64,000 bases of DNA from assembly GCF_026015985.1 (NCBI RefSeq), contig NZ_CP110389.1:2636001-2700000 (forward strand), in the 5' to 3' direction. Below, piece after piece: positions 26,467 to 35,060 of the stretch. The notes beneath the pieces were generated by a model. It searched no databases. It was not told the DNA's origin and saw only the letters and a program-made list of their open reading frames with translations. The DNA is from Rhodopseudomonas sp. P2A-2r. GTDB taxonomy: Bacteria > Pseudomonadota > Alphaproteobacteria > Rhizobiales > Xanthobacteraceae. The position numbers and the translations under genes are program-made. Within the stretch, counting starts at the first letter, position 1. Every line of letters begins with the position of its first letter.

Positions 26467-28120
26467 ATGAACGCCCCCATCGCCATCCCGACCCCGAAAG
26501 CCGTCCCGCCCTACAAGCACACGCCGCTGTTTCCGCTGGGGCCGGACACCACGCCCTACCGCAAGATCACCACGGAGGGCGTGCGGGTCGAGAAGGTGCT
26601 GGGCAAGGACATGCTGGTGGTGTCGCGCGAGGCGCTCCGGGCGCTGTCCGAAGCGGCGTTCGGCGACATCAACCACTACCTGCGGCCGGGCCATCTGCAG
26701 CAGCTGCGCAACATCCTCGACGACTCCGAGGCCAGCCCGAACGACAAGTTCGTGGCCTTCGACTTCCTGAAGAACGCCAACATCGCCGCTGGCGGCGTGC
26801 TGCCCATGTGCCAGGACACCGGCACCGCCATCATCATGGGCAAGAAGGGCTCGAACGTGCTGTCCGATGGCGACGACGAGGCCGCGCTCTCGGAGGGCGC
26901 CCGCGACGCCTATCTGCGCCGCAACCTGCGCTATTCGCAGGTGGCACCGCTGTCGATGTACGAGGAAAAGAACACCGCCAACAACATGCCGGCGCAGTGC
27001 GAGATCTATGCCGAGGGCGATGACGCCTACAAGTTTATGTTCATGGCCAAGGGCGGCGGCAGCGCCAACAAGAGCTTCCTGTTTCAGGCGACGCCCTCGG
27101 TGCTGACGAAGGACCGCATGCTGGCCTATCTGAAAGAGAAGATCATGACGCTCGGCACTGCCGCGTGCCCGCCGTACCATCTGGCGATCGTGATCGGCGG
27201 CACCTCGGCCGAGTTGTGCATGAAGACGGTGAAGCTGGCTTCCGCCCGCTATCTCGACGCACTGCCGACCACGGGATCGGAGAACGGCAACGCGTTCCGC
27301 GATCTGGAGATGGAGCAGGAAATCCTCAAGATGACGCAGGCTTCCGGCGTCGGCGCGCAGTTCGGCGGCAAGTATTTCTGCCACGACGTGCGCGTCATCC
27401 GGCTGCCGCGCCACGGCGCGTCGTTGCCGATCGGGCTCGGCGTGTCGTGCTCTGCGGACCGCCAGGTGCTCGGCAAGATCACCAAGGACGGCGTCTATCT
27501 AGAGGAACTCGAGCACAATCCGGCGAAGTACCTTCCGGCGGTGGAAGAGGCGCTCGGCGGCGACGTCGTCAAGATCGACCTCAACCAGCCGATGAAGGAT
27601 ATCCTGTCGACGTTGTCGAAGTATCCGACCAAGACCCGGCTGTCGCTCACCGGCACCATGATCGTGGCGCGCGACTCGGCGCACGCCAAGCTGCGCGAGC
27701 GCCTGGAAAAGGGCGAGCCGCTGCCCGACTACTTCAAGAACCATCCGGTGTACTATGCCGGCCCGGCTAAGACGCCCGACGGCTACGCCTCCGGTGCGTT
27801 CGGCCCGACCACCGCCGGCCGCATGGACTCCTTCGTTGACCTGTTCCAGGCGGCGGGCGGCTCGATGGTGATGGTGGCCAAGGGCAACCGCGCCGTGGCG
27901 GTGCGCGAGGCCTGCAAGAAGCACGGCGGCTTCTATCTCGGCTCGATCGGCGGCTCCGCGGCGAGATCTCGCCGAGCACTGCATCAAGAAGGTCGAGGTG
28001 GTGGAATATCCCGAGCTTGGCATGGAAGCGATCTGGCGCATCGAGGTCGAGGATTTCCCGGCATTCATCATCATCGACGACAAGGGCAACGACTTCTTCA
28101 AGGAGCTGAACCTCGGCTGA
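26467..28120 (+). CDS. Class I fumarate hydratase, [4Fe-4S] (frame broken near the 3' end)
   Basis: From ATG 26467 (GAGG upstream) the product matches class I fumarase: [34 protein letters not shown] with the first cluster Cys, [20 protein letters not shown], and [16 protein letters not shown] with another cluster Cys. It interconverts fumarate and malate in the TCA cycle. After GSIGGSAA, near 27964, four bases stand where one codon is expected; removing one restores [20 protein letters not shown], then [14 protein letters not shown] and a stop at 28118-28120, giving about 550 residues. The third cluster Cys region lies before the break. The unrepaired protein would replace the last 50 or so residues with unrelated sequence. 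Confidence 0.9.
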
Positions 28121-28154
28121 TAGCGAGCCCTCCCGCAATGACGGAGGGCCTGTC

Positions 28155-29129
28155 TCAACTGCAGTTGGTCACCTGGCTTGAGCACAGCCGCCGCCACCAG
28201 CCGCGGACGCCGTCATAGCTTTGCACCAGCGCCCAGAAGCCGCTGCAGGCGAGCAGCTTCTTGGGACCGCCATCGGCGCTGATGGGGCTGCCGCCATCGC
28301 CGGTCGCCGGCAGCCATTGCGCGTCGATGTGCGGCGCCTGAAACAGCCCGCCCATGCGGGTGTCGCCATTGGCATAGTTGGCGCCGACCTTGTTCGCCGC
28401 GACCCAGCCGCGGCCGGCATAGGGCCTGGGGTGGTTGCGCGGATAGACGCGCGGGTCCTCGTAGTCCTTGCCCGGCGGCGTTGCGCCCTCGATCAGGAAC
28501 CAGCCATCCTTGAAGCCGAGGATGGTGAACTCCGTCAGCCAGCCGCCGTCGGGGACGTTCTCGCCCTTGCTCTTGAACTTGTACGGCGCCGGCAGCGTGC
28601 CTAGCACGGTGGACCTGGCGTCCGGCTGCGCGCGGACGTTGAGGCCCCGGCGATCGGTATCGGCTGTCCAGGCCCGCAGGTCGCACGGCATGACGCCTGC
28701 CGGCAAATCGCTGCGCCGCGTCAGCAATTCGGCGTGCAGCACGCGATAGTCTGCCTCGGTGCGCGCGGCGCTGTTCTCGCGCGGGATGTTGCCGGTCAGA
28801 CCGGGATCGCGCGGGCGAAGCTCGCCGGTCACGGCGGCGAGGCGCCCATCGACGCGTGCCAACGTCGCCACCAGCATGTCGCCGGGCTCGAACGCGCTGG
28901 CCGCCGTGGTTGGCTTGTTGGCGTCGGCGGGATAGGCGGCGAGGTAGGCGACGGGCGATTCCGCGTTTGCCTTATCAATATGGAACACCTGGCCGGCGAC
29001 GTAACCGGCGGGCAGCCTCGCAGCGGCGCTGGCGAACCATTCGGGCGTGGTCGGCGGCGCCGGCTGCGCGTGCGCGGCTGCTGCGAGGGTGATGCAAGTC
29101 AGGAGAATGGCAAACCGGGTCATGCCCAT
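28155..29129 (-). CDS. Secreted SH3-like domain protein
   Basis: The 324-residue product has a signal peptide (ATG 29129 or 29123; [20 protein letters not shown]). About residues 160-210 form a bacterial SH3 domain ([19 protein letters not shown], then GWFLIEG). The C-terminal part ends with several Cys ([21 protein letters not shown]). Bacterial SH3 domains commonly bind cell-wall peptides, but no enzymatic domain is attached, so the function is unknown. It is convergent with the fumarase gene; a 7-bp GC hairpin lies between them at 28127-28149, without a T tract. Confidence 0.78.
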   Translation of the reverse strand: MGMTRFAILLTCITLAAAAHAQPAPPTTPEWFASAAARLPAGYVAGQVFHIDKANAESPVAYLAAYPADANKPTTAASAFEPGDMLVATLARVDGRLAAVTGELRPRDPGLTGNIPRENSAARTEADYRVLHAELLTRRSDLPAGVMPCDLRAWTADTDRRGLNVRAQPDARSTVLGTLPAPYKFKSKGENVPDGGWLTEFTILGFKDGWFLIEGATPPGKDYEDPRVYPRNHPRPYAGRGWVAANKVGANYANGDTRMGGLFQAPHIDAQWLPATGDGGSPISADGGPKKLLACSGFWALVQSYDGVRGWWRRLCSSQVTNCS

Positions 29130-29185
29130 ATGTCGCCCGGTGCGCCGTCAGGTTCGATGGCGTGAAACGACGACAATCGCGGTCC

Positions 29186-30838
29186 TCACGCGAGATCGAT
29201 GATGCCGCGCGCGACCAGCGTCCGGTGAAATTGGCGTTTTCGTTCAGACGGCGACGCAAAATAGGCCTGGCCGCAATGTGCAAGCAGGCTGGCGCGCGTG
29301 GCAAAGACCTCGTCGAGCGGCAGACCCGCGTGCTGCAGGGCCACGGTTCCGAGAAAGGCGATGTCGAGGTCGGGGCCGCGGCCAGCGGCGAGGCGACCTG
29401 ACCGATCGTTCAAGCTCTCGATGGCGTAGAAGGTGCGAAACTGGCGTCGCGGGTCGGCCGCTAGCCGGAGCTTTGCCTCGATCCGCCGTGTCATCACAGG
29501 CTGATGGTCGCCGTAATGGACAATCAGCATGGGGCGTTCGGGAAATCGGGCTGCCAGTTCTGTCTTGAGCTTGCTCCAGGTCGCGGCCGTTTCCGCAAGG
29601 CGGGCGTAGTACTCCGCATACTGCGTATCGGGAAGACTGGCGGTGGCGAAGGCGCGTTCGCCCTCGAATTGCCCGGGCGCGACCAGCCGGCGGCTGTGAG
29701 GGCCGTGGTTGAAGTTGGTCAGCAGATACAGAAACTGCGGCGCGGCGTCGCCTGCGATGCGCTGTGCATGCGCCGCAACGGCGGCGTCGAGAAACATCGC
29801 ATCGGAGTTGGTCGTTTCGAAGCGGTCGACGTCGAACGGCGCTGGAAGATCGTCGGTGAAGATCCGTTCGCCCATGCCGATGGCGGAATAGAATTCGTCA
29901 TAGTTGAGAAAGCTGCGACGGCAGCTCGATGTCAGCGTCGTCTTGTAGCCGAGTGCGGCGAGCGCATGCGGCAGGGTGTTTTTGAACCGGCCGACACCCC
30001 GCTTGAAAAGAAAATAGGCGTTCGAGCCGAAGCTCGCGCTGGAAAGGCCAGTGAGCAGGCTGAATTCGGATTGCCACGATCCGCCGCCGAAAATGTCGAC
30101 GTTGAGATGTCCCGAGCGGCCAGCAGGGGGCGACAGAAATCCCTCGACAAGGGGCTCGACCGGCAGCCCGTAGATGCGGGGATCGAAGATCGACTCATGC
30201 TGGATGACGATGATGTCGGGACTATCGGGCGAACGCGCCGCGGCAGGCGGCATCAGGGGCAGCTGCTCGCTGGCGATGTCGATCAGCGCCAGCCCGCCGA
30301 CCGGCCGCCAGGAAAACGGATCGAGCAGCGACGCGATGAAGGTCGAGAAGAAACAACGCGGCTGGGCTGCGATGCGCTGAAACGCGCCGGGCCCGCCGCT
30401 GATCCGATAAGTTGCCGCCAGGGCGACGAAGGCAACGGCGACGATGAGAACGCGAAGTTCGAACGACACTGGCGTCCCGGTGACGTAGAGCGAAGCCGCG
30501 CCGGCGGCGAGTACGAACCCAATGCCACCCGCGATCACCGCTGCGACCGCAAGCGGATACTGAATCACGAAGAACGGCACGGTGCCCGCAAACATCAGCG
30601 GAAAATCCGTCACGATCAATTTCAAACCGCTGTGACTATACTTGACGCGCGATGCGCCGAAGATGGCGATCGTCAGAATTGCGCTGAGCAGGATCGCACG
30701 TTCGAGGTCTGCGACAACGAGCAGGATCAGCGCCGCATTGAAGCACAGTGCCGCGATCGCAAACCCGAGATGCGCGAAGCTGCGCTCTGCCAGCCAAAGG
30801 GCGCCGACGGCGACCGCAATCGAAATGGTCAATATCAT
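29186..30838 (-). CDS. LTA synthase/sulfatase-family membrane enzyme
   Basis: The 550-residue product has four to six transmembrane helices in the first 150 residues and an alkaline-phosphatase-like domain in the rest: DIIVIQHESIFDPRIYG (metal-binding Glu), FGGGSWQSEFSLLTGL where a Ser or Thr nucleophile is expected, and MLIVHYGDHQPVM with the conserved metal-binding Asp-His. Enzymes of this group transfer phosphoglycerol or phosphoethanolamine to membrane glucans or lipids, or hydrolyse sulphates. The substrate cannot be read; a role in modifying a periplasmic or surface glycan is inferred. No clear ribosome site before ATG 30838. Neighbours give no functional hint. Confidence 0.85.
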   Translation of the reverse strand: MILTISIAVAVGALWLAERSFAHLGFAIAALCFNAALILLVVADLERAILLSAILTIAIFGASRVKYSHSGLKLIVTDFPLMFAGTVPFFVIQYPLAVAAVIAGGIGFVLAAGAASLYVTGTPVSFELRVLIVAVAFVALAATYRISGGPGAFQRIAAQPRCFFSTFIASLLDPFSWRPVGGLALIDIASEQLPLMPPAAARSPDSPDIIVIQHESIFDPRIYGLPVEPLVEGFLSPPAGRSGHLNVDIFGGGSWQSEFSLLTGLSSASFGSNAYFLFKRGVGRFKNTLPHALAALGYKTTLTSSCRRSFLNYDEFYSAIGMGERIFTDDLPAPFDVDRFETTNSDAMFLDAAVAAHAQRIAGDAAPQFLYLLTNFNHGPHSRRLVAPGQFEGERAFATASLPDTQYAEYYARLAETAATWSKLKTELAARFPERPMLIVHYGDHQPVMTRRIEAKLRLAADPRRQFRTFYAIESLNDRSGRLAAGRGPDLDIAFLGTVALQHAGLPLDEVFATRASLLAHCGQAYFASPSERKRQFHRTLVARGIIDLA

Positions 30839-31302
30839 CGTAACCGATGCATCAGCATGGGATTGTTGCTCAATCTGTGACGCAATTATTACGTGGGGTC
30901 GGGCTGTTATGCCAGCCCGACCAAAGGCCCTTCCATGTCCGGGTTGGACGATCGAGATCGGGGCGTAACTGCCTGTCCTTGAACTGTTGCGATGTGATGG
31001 GGCGACGGTGGCTTGTCATTCACCGATCGAGGTTGCCCGAGCGAAGGTTCCGGGACTCGATTCTGCCGGGACTCGCAAGGGTGACTGCGAAAAAGAAAAG
31101 CGGTGACGGCCGCGCGCATCCTGTTCAACTGGGGCACTCGAGATCCCTGCGATCTCGAAAGCCGCTCACAATGACCCATGCTCTGAGGATAAATGCGATG
31201 CTGGTGGCGCTGCTGGCCACGGCAAGCGCAATCAACGGAATCATCTTCTACAATTTTCTCTGACGCCGAATCGCCTGCGCTGACGGCGGTAGGTGAGAGC
31301 AA
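30839..31302. other. Gap with one possible tiny membrane protein and a perfect inverted repeat
   Basis: This 464-base gap separates the sulfatase-like gene from yciB. It holds a perfect 8-bp inverted repeat with a 5-base loop (TCGAGATC, CCTGC, GATCTCGA at 31138-31158) and, 12 bases beyond it, a 30-codon open frame described separately. Nothing else could be supported. Confidence 0.4.
31171..31263 (+). CDS. Possible tiny single-span membrane protein
   Basis: ATG 31171 opens a 30-residue frame, MTHALRINAMLVALLATASA then INGIIFYNFL, which is one hydrophobic helix with a basic N-terminal side, a reasonable small membrane protein. There is no good ribosome site and the only other evidence is its position after an inverted repeat. 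It may also be chance. Confidence 0.3.
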   Translation: MTHALRINAMLVALLATASAINGIIFYNFL

Positions 31303-31860
31303 TCAGGCGCGTGTTGCGGCAGCCCGCAGGCGGCGCGCAATGATGACGCGGAATACGACGTACTGGATGGCGAAGGCGACGATCTTGGCGCCGATGGCAA
31401 CCACTGAAATATAGAACGCCCACAGCTTGATGTCCCCGGTCATCGCGATTGCGATGTTGCCGATGCCGAGCGCAAACATCAGCGCGGCCCAGGCGTAGCC
31501 GGCCGCGTTGGCGTATTCGGGAATGTTGTCGGTGACGATCGGCGGCAGATAGCGCAGCATCCAGCCGCGCTGCAACATCACCAGACCGACGGCGAAATGC
31601 CCGATGCTCGGCTTCATCAGCACGAAGCGCGGATCGCTGGTCAGAAGTGTTGCGCAGCCCAGCACGACGACCACGGCCAGGATCGCATAAGTCATAAATT
31701 CGAGCTTTTTGCCGGTGAGGCGGGCATGAACGAACTGCGCGATGCTGCCCGCGATGGCCACGCCTGTCGCGATCAGCACGTCGCCGGTGACGGCATAGAC
31801 GGCCAGGAACACGATAGCCGAAAAGAAATCGACAAAGAGCTGGCGGAAGACGTTGGCCAT
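31303..31860 (-). CDS. yciB: YciB/IspZ-type inner membrane protein
   Basis: The 185-residue product from ATG 31860 (AAGGA upstream) has five hydrophobic helices: VDFFSAIVFLAVYAVTGDVL, FMTYAILAVVVVLGCATLL, and others, with LTSDPRFVLMKPSIGHFAVG, the most conserved part of the YciB (intracellular septation protein A) family. The family influences envelope integrity and septation in enterics; its molecular role is not established. It follows a shorter related gene on the same strand by 71 bases, so the two may be cotranscribed from the operator-containing promoter at 32.3 kb. Confidence 0.85.
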   Translation of the reverse strand: MANVFRQLFVDFFSAIVFLAVYAVTGDVLIATGVAIAGSIAQFVHARLTGKKLEFMTYAILAVVVVLGCATLLTSDPRFVLMKPSIGHFAVGLVMLQRGWMLRYLPPIVTDNIPEYANAAGYAWAALMFALGIGNIAIAMTGDIKLWAFYISVVAIGAKIVAFAIQYVVFRVIIARRLRAAATRA

Positions 31861-31931
31861 CTGCGGTCCTTCGGACGCTTTGTTCGTCGAGTGAAGCGTA
31901 GTGATCAGGACGATTGTCGGCAACCGTAACG

Positions 31932-32261
31932 TCAGATTGCAAGCGCCTTCTGGCAGGCGCAATGCTGCGTGGTACAGCTGACGGAGGTGGGTGACCACTG
32001 CGACGCGGCGGCGGTTTCGCCGGCCAGAGTCGCACCGGTCAGGGCGACCACAACGGTCAGGCTCGCGAGGCTTGCCGTCCACCCGACCACGCCAGGCCGG
32101 TTCTGTGCGGTCATGGCGAGAACAAATTGCACGATGGCGCCGGTGACGGCGATACCTGCCGCAACCACAACGTCGCCGGCCACGGCGAAGGCCGCGAAGA
32201 AGGCGAGGGTTGAAACGAAGCCGGTCGTCAGTTTGCGGATGAGGTTCAGGAGCAAGGTCAT
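31932..32261 (-). CDS. Short YciB-like membrane protein, N-terminal half only
   Basis: The 109-residue product resembles the first half of the downstream YciB protein: LTTGFVSTLAFFAAFAVAGD followed by VVVAAGIAVTGAIVQFVLAM aligns with the neighbour's first two helices (same GDV, GVAI/GIAV and QFV positions). After about residue 82 it diverges into a Cys-containing tail (SCTTQHCACQKALAI) with no YciB counterpart. It may be a truncated tandem duplicate or a separate short family. The promoter carries a TetR-type palindrome 18 bases upstream of the ATG, so it is probably repressed by the divergent TetR protein. Confidence 0.65.
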   Translation of the reverse strand: MTLLLNLIRKLTTGFVSTLAFFAAFAVAGDVVVAAGIAVTGAIVQFVLAMTAQNRPGVVGWTASLASLTVVVALTGATLAGETAAASQWSPTSVSCTTQHCACQKALAI

Positions 32262-32279
32262 GGCAGTTTCCGCCGAGTT

Positions 32280-32298
32280 ATCTTTACAATGTAAAGAT
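32280..32298. promoter_or_regulatory. Palindromic operator O1 (TetR-type)
   Basis: ATCTTTACA and TGTAAAGAT flank a single central base, a perfect 9-bp inverted repeat located 18 bases upstream of the leftward YciB-like gene. A second copy lies 35 bases away next to the tetR start, so this is very likely the binding site of the adjacent TetR-family protein. Confidence 0.75.
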
Positions 32299-32333
32299 AC
32301 ACTAGAACGGCGTCCCGGGTGCCGTCAAGCAAA

Positions 32334-32352
32334 ATCTTTACAGTGTCTAGAT
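32334..32352. promoter_or_regulatory. Palindromic operator O2 (TetR-type, imperfect)
   Basis: The left arm ATCTTTACA is identical to O1, and the right arm TGTCTAGAT differs at two positions. The site touches the first possible start codon of tetR (32351), which suggests autorepression and favours a start slightly downstream (32372). Confidence 0.65.
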
Positions 32353-33097
32353 GGCGCCTTATAAGGGATCTATGACCTCCGGACCGACCACCCGCCGCAC
32401 AGCTCCTGCAAAGCCCCGTTCAGCGAGGAAAGCAGCGCCGACACGAGGTGGTGGGTCGGCCGGCGCGACCAATCCGCCTGCTGCGGGCGACAGCTACCAC
32501 CACGGCGATCTGCCGGAGGCGTTGCTGAAAGCAGCCGAGATCGTGCTCGAACGCGACGGCCTGCAAGGCTTGACGCTGCGCGCCGTGGCCCGCGAGGCGG
32601 GCGTGTCGCACGCTGCTCCGACTCATCATTTCGGCGATCTCAGCGGGCTGGTCAGCGAACTCGCGGCCATCGGCTTTCGCAGTTTCAACGCCGCCATGGT
32701 GGCCGCCGGCGCCACCGGCGCGACGCCGCTGCAAAGCGCGCTGGCGCGTGCCAAGGCCTATCTCGCTTATGCCCGCGAACATCGCGGCATGTATCTGCTG
32801 ATGTTCCGTACCGAACGGCTCGACATGACCCGTCCTGCGCTCCGCGAGGCCGCCAATGCATCGTTCGCGGGACTGGCCAGCGTGGTCGGCGCACGGCGCG
32901 ACGATCATATCGATGCGGAGGCGCTGACCATCGAGCAGGCGGCGCAGATTGCCCGCGCCTGGTCGCTGGTCCACGGCTACACCATGCTGGCCCTCGACGG
33001 TCGATTGACCGACATCCTGAGCCGGCTGCCGGAGGGGACCGACGCCGAGGCCCTGTTCGTCGAGATGCTCAAGATCACCGTGGTCAAGCCGGATTGA
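32351..33097 (+). CDS. TetR-family transcriptional repressor
   Basis: The 248-residue product (or 241 from ATG 32372) has a Lys/Pro/Ala-rich N-terminal extension of about 45 residues, then SYHHGDLPEALLKAAEIVLE followed by LTLRAVAREAGVSHAAPTHHFGDLSGL, a textbook TetR helix-turn-helix (about residues 70-105). The C-terminal domain contains ARAKAYLAYAREHRGMYLLM and a TetR-C pattern similar to the WHG/TetR_C_33 type. It is divergent from the YciB-like genes, with two matching palindromes in the 89-base gap, so it most probably represses those genes and itself. The inducer is unknown. Start choice is uncertain because the first ATG overlaps operator O2. Confidence 0.9.
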   Translation: MAPYKGSMTSGPTTRRTAPAKPRSARKAAPTRGGGSAGATNPPAAGDSYHHGDLPEALLKAAEIVLERDGLQGLTLRAVAREAGVSHAAPTHHFGDLSGLVSELAAIGFRSFNAAMVAAGATGATPLQSALARAKAYLAYAREHRGMYLLMFRTERLDMTRPALREAANASFAGLASVVGARRDDHIDAEALTIEQAAQIARAWSLVHGYTMLALDGRLTDILSRLPEGTDAEALFVEMLKITVVKPD

Positions 33098-33153
33098 GAT
33101 CAGGGCCGAGCGCGACCTCCGCGCAACCGTTCCCGGACCGGAACTGACCGGCA

Positions 33154-33783
33154 TTAGCGGGGCATCGCCAGTTCGATGGCACGGCCGCGGCTGCCGAGCA
33201 CGGCAACCCTGTCCTTGCGGCAATCGAACTTCTTGGCGCCCTCGTCGGCGGCCTTGCGTGCCAAATCGTTGGCATCGGGATTGGCCGTCACGTCCACATA
33301 GGCGACATGGCAGGCGGCGCCGGGCGGCAGCCGCGTCACCACCAGCATCTGCTTGGTCTGCGGCCGGCCGTTCTTGTCCGGATCGTTATTATCGGCGATG
33401 TGCCAGCGCAGGATCATGGCGAATGGCTTGCCCTTGGCGTTGAGGCGCCATTCGACGGTGTCGGTGGTCGAGTTGAACGGCCCGAAGCCTTGTCCGGCGG
33501 CAGGCTCCAGCCCCGCAGCCTTGGCGGTGCGGCCGACCGAGACGGTCTCGCGCATATCGTCTTCCTGCTTCAGCACCACCAGGCCCTTGGGGCCCGCACA
33601 GACCCGTTCGGATGCGTAGTCATCGTCGTCGACCTTGAACGCCGCGATCTTGCGGCAGTCTTTCTCCGATGCCGAGCTATAGGCGCTGCTGAAGGTCTGG
33701 GCCTGCGCACAGACCCCGCCGAACATGGCGATGGCCACGCCGAGCAGGGCGGCAGATCGGGGCAGGCCGGGCAGCAGTGACAT
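33154..33783 (-). CDS. Secreted hypothetical protein
   Basis: The 209-residue product has a signal peptide (LLGVAIAMFGGVCAQAQ) and a mature part with paired Cys (EKDCRKIA, SERVCAGPKG, GAACHVAY, KFDCRKDRV). A recognisable feature is the beta-rich centre (VEWRLNAKGKPFAMILRWHI) of the kind seen in small periplasmic hypothetical proteins of rhizobia. AAGGG precedes the start. It is convergent with tetR and divergent from the SET-domain gene. No enzymatic motif was found. Confidence 0.75.
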   Translation of the reverse strand: MSLLPGLPRSAALLGVAIAMFGGVCAQAQTFSSAYSSASEKDCRKIAAFKVDDDDYASERVCAGPKGLVVLKQEDDMRETVSVGRTAKAAGLEPAAGQGFGPFNSTTDTVEWRLNAKGKPFAMILRWHIADNNDPDKNGRPQTKQMLVVTRLPPGAACHVAYVDVTANPDANDLARKAADEGAKKFDCRKDRVAVLGSRGRAIELAMPR

Positions 33784-33926
33784 AGGCAGTAATCCCTTGG
33801 GAATATGCCCCTTTGACGGTCACAAGCTGGGGAAGGTTCACCGGAGCGGCTGACATGGGAGGCGGAATCGCTCTAAAACCATGCGTCATCGTCCCCTTGT
33901 CCCCAGCAGCGTCAGTCCTGTCCATC

Positions 33927-34553
33927 ATGCCCGTCCTTTCAAGCAAGCCCTACCGCGTCGGTCGCTCCAGGACTGGCCTCGGCCTGTTCGCCACCCAGCC
34001 GATCAAGAAGGGCAGCAAGATCATCCGCTATTTCGGTCCGATGCTCGACTGCAACAAGAAGAAGGACGATGCGGTCGAGAACAAGTATCTGTTCCAGATC
34101 ACCAAGCGCTGGACCGTCGATGGCTCCGTGCGCAAGAACATCGCGCGCTACATCAATCACGCCTGCAAGCCGAATGCGGAATCCGACGTCAATACGCGGA
34201 AACTCAAGATCACCATTCGGGCGATCAAGAACATCGAGCCGGGCGAGGAAATCAACTACGATTACGGCACTGAATACTTCAAGGAATACCTGAAGCCGAT
34301 CGGCTGCAAGTGCGATTCCTGCGAGAAGAAGCGCAAGAAGAAGCGCGCCGAGGCCCGCGCCGAAAAGCTGGCATTGAAGGTCAAGGCTGAGAAGAAGGCA
34401 GCCCGGCAGGCGGACAAGACCAAGCTGAACGGCGCGGCTAAAAAGCTCGCCAATGGCCACGCGGTGAAGGCGAAGGCCGGAAAGAAGAAGGCCGCCGCGG
34501 CAACCGCGACGGCCAAGGCCAAGAAGGCAGGCAAGGCCCGCGCCGCAGCTTAG
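33927..34553 (+). CDS. SET-domain protein-lysine methyltransferase with Lys/Ala-rich tail
   Basis: From ATG 33927 the product has 208 residues. Residues about 8-115 are a SET domain: VGRSRTGLGLFATQPIKKGS at the start, the active-site region ARYINHACKPNAESD (Asn-His at about 77-78), and EPGEEINYDYGTEYF with the catalytic Tyr. A post-SET Cys motif CKCDSC follows at about 127-132. From about residue 135 the protein is an extremely basic Lys/Ala tail (KKAARQADK, AGKKKAAAATATAKAKK), like histone H1 or bacterial H1-like proteins. SET enzymes use S-adenosylmethionine to methylate lysines. The target is unknown; the tail suggests nucleic-acid binding. The stop overlaps the convergent gene by four bases. 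Confidence 0.88.
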   Translation: MPVLSSKPYRVGRSRTGLGLFATQPIKKGSKIIRYFGPMLDCNKKKDDAVENKYLFQITKRWTVDGSVRKNIARYINHACKPNAESDVNTRKLKITIRAIKNIEPGEEINYDYGTEYFKEYLKPIGCKCDSCEKKRKKKRAEARAEKLALKVKAEKKAARQADKTKLNGAAKKLANGHAVKAKAGKKKAAAATATAKAKKAGKARAAA

Positions 34554-34948
34554 GCGTTTTGCGCGCTGCCGCTGCGCCGCAGTCCGAGATACTGCAGTTC
34601 GGCGAATACCCCGACCGCGGCGGCCTGCAGGGCGATAAAGGCCTTGCCGAGCAAAGTCGGCGTCACCGCGCCGCTGAACAGCAGCGCAATGCTGCCGAGC
34701 GTCCACAGCGCGTTGCCGATAATGATCAGCAGCACCAGGGCCTGCGGCAGGGTAGCCCGGCTGCCGAGCCAGCCGACCAGCGCGGCATAGCCGATCAGGA
34801 ACAGCCCGGACTCCAGCAGCAGCGGCTCGGGCAGGCCGAACAGCGGCGCCAGCATGCTTGCGCCGAAGGTCAGCAGCAGCGCCATGGCGCCGCTCGCGGC
34901 GGCGTCGGCCTGGAGTGCGAGACGAAGCATAGGGGAGGGGATGATCAT
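34550..34948 (-). CDS. Small four-helix membrane protein
   Basis: The 132-residue product from ATG 34948 (AAGGAGA five bases upstream, a strong site) has four hydrophobic segments: AASGAMALLLTFGASMLA, LESGLFLIGYAALVGWLG, QALVLLIIIGNALWTLGSIA and LLGKAFIALQAAAVGVFAEL. This is the pattern of small DUF-type integral membrane proteins of unknown role. It is divergent from an XRE-type regulator gene, which begins 112 bases away, so it is a likely target of that regulator. Confidence 0.75.
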   Translation of the reverse strand: MIIPSPMLRLALQADAAASGAMALLLTFGASMLAPLFGLPEPLLLESGLFLIGYAALVGWLGSRATLPQALVLLIIIGNALWTLGSIALLFSGAVTPTLLGKAFIALQAAAVGVFAELQYLGLRRSGSAQNA

Positions 34949-35060
34949 CGGGGTCTCCTTCGGTTGAGCGTTGACGCTCCAAAGATGATCCGGCCGTGGC
35001 GGCAAATCGATTACCTGCGGGGTCATGGAAGCTGCGAAAATCGCGTGCTAATTTTTGGCC

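Noticed and set aside
28127..28149. Hairpin between fumarase and the SH3-like gene as an intrinsic terminator
   Set aside because: A 7-bp stem but no T tract on either side; insufficient as a terminator.
30847..31263. A 138-codon rightward frame in the sulfatase-yciB gap
   Set aside because: The first 108 codons have no coding features; only the last 30 codons, from an internal ATG, look protein-like and are listed separately.
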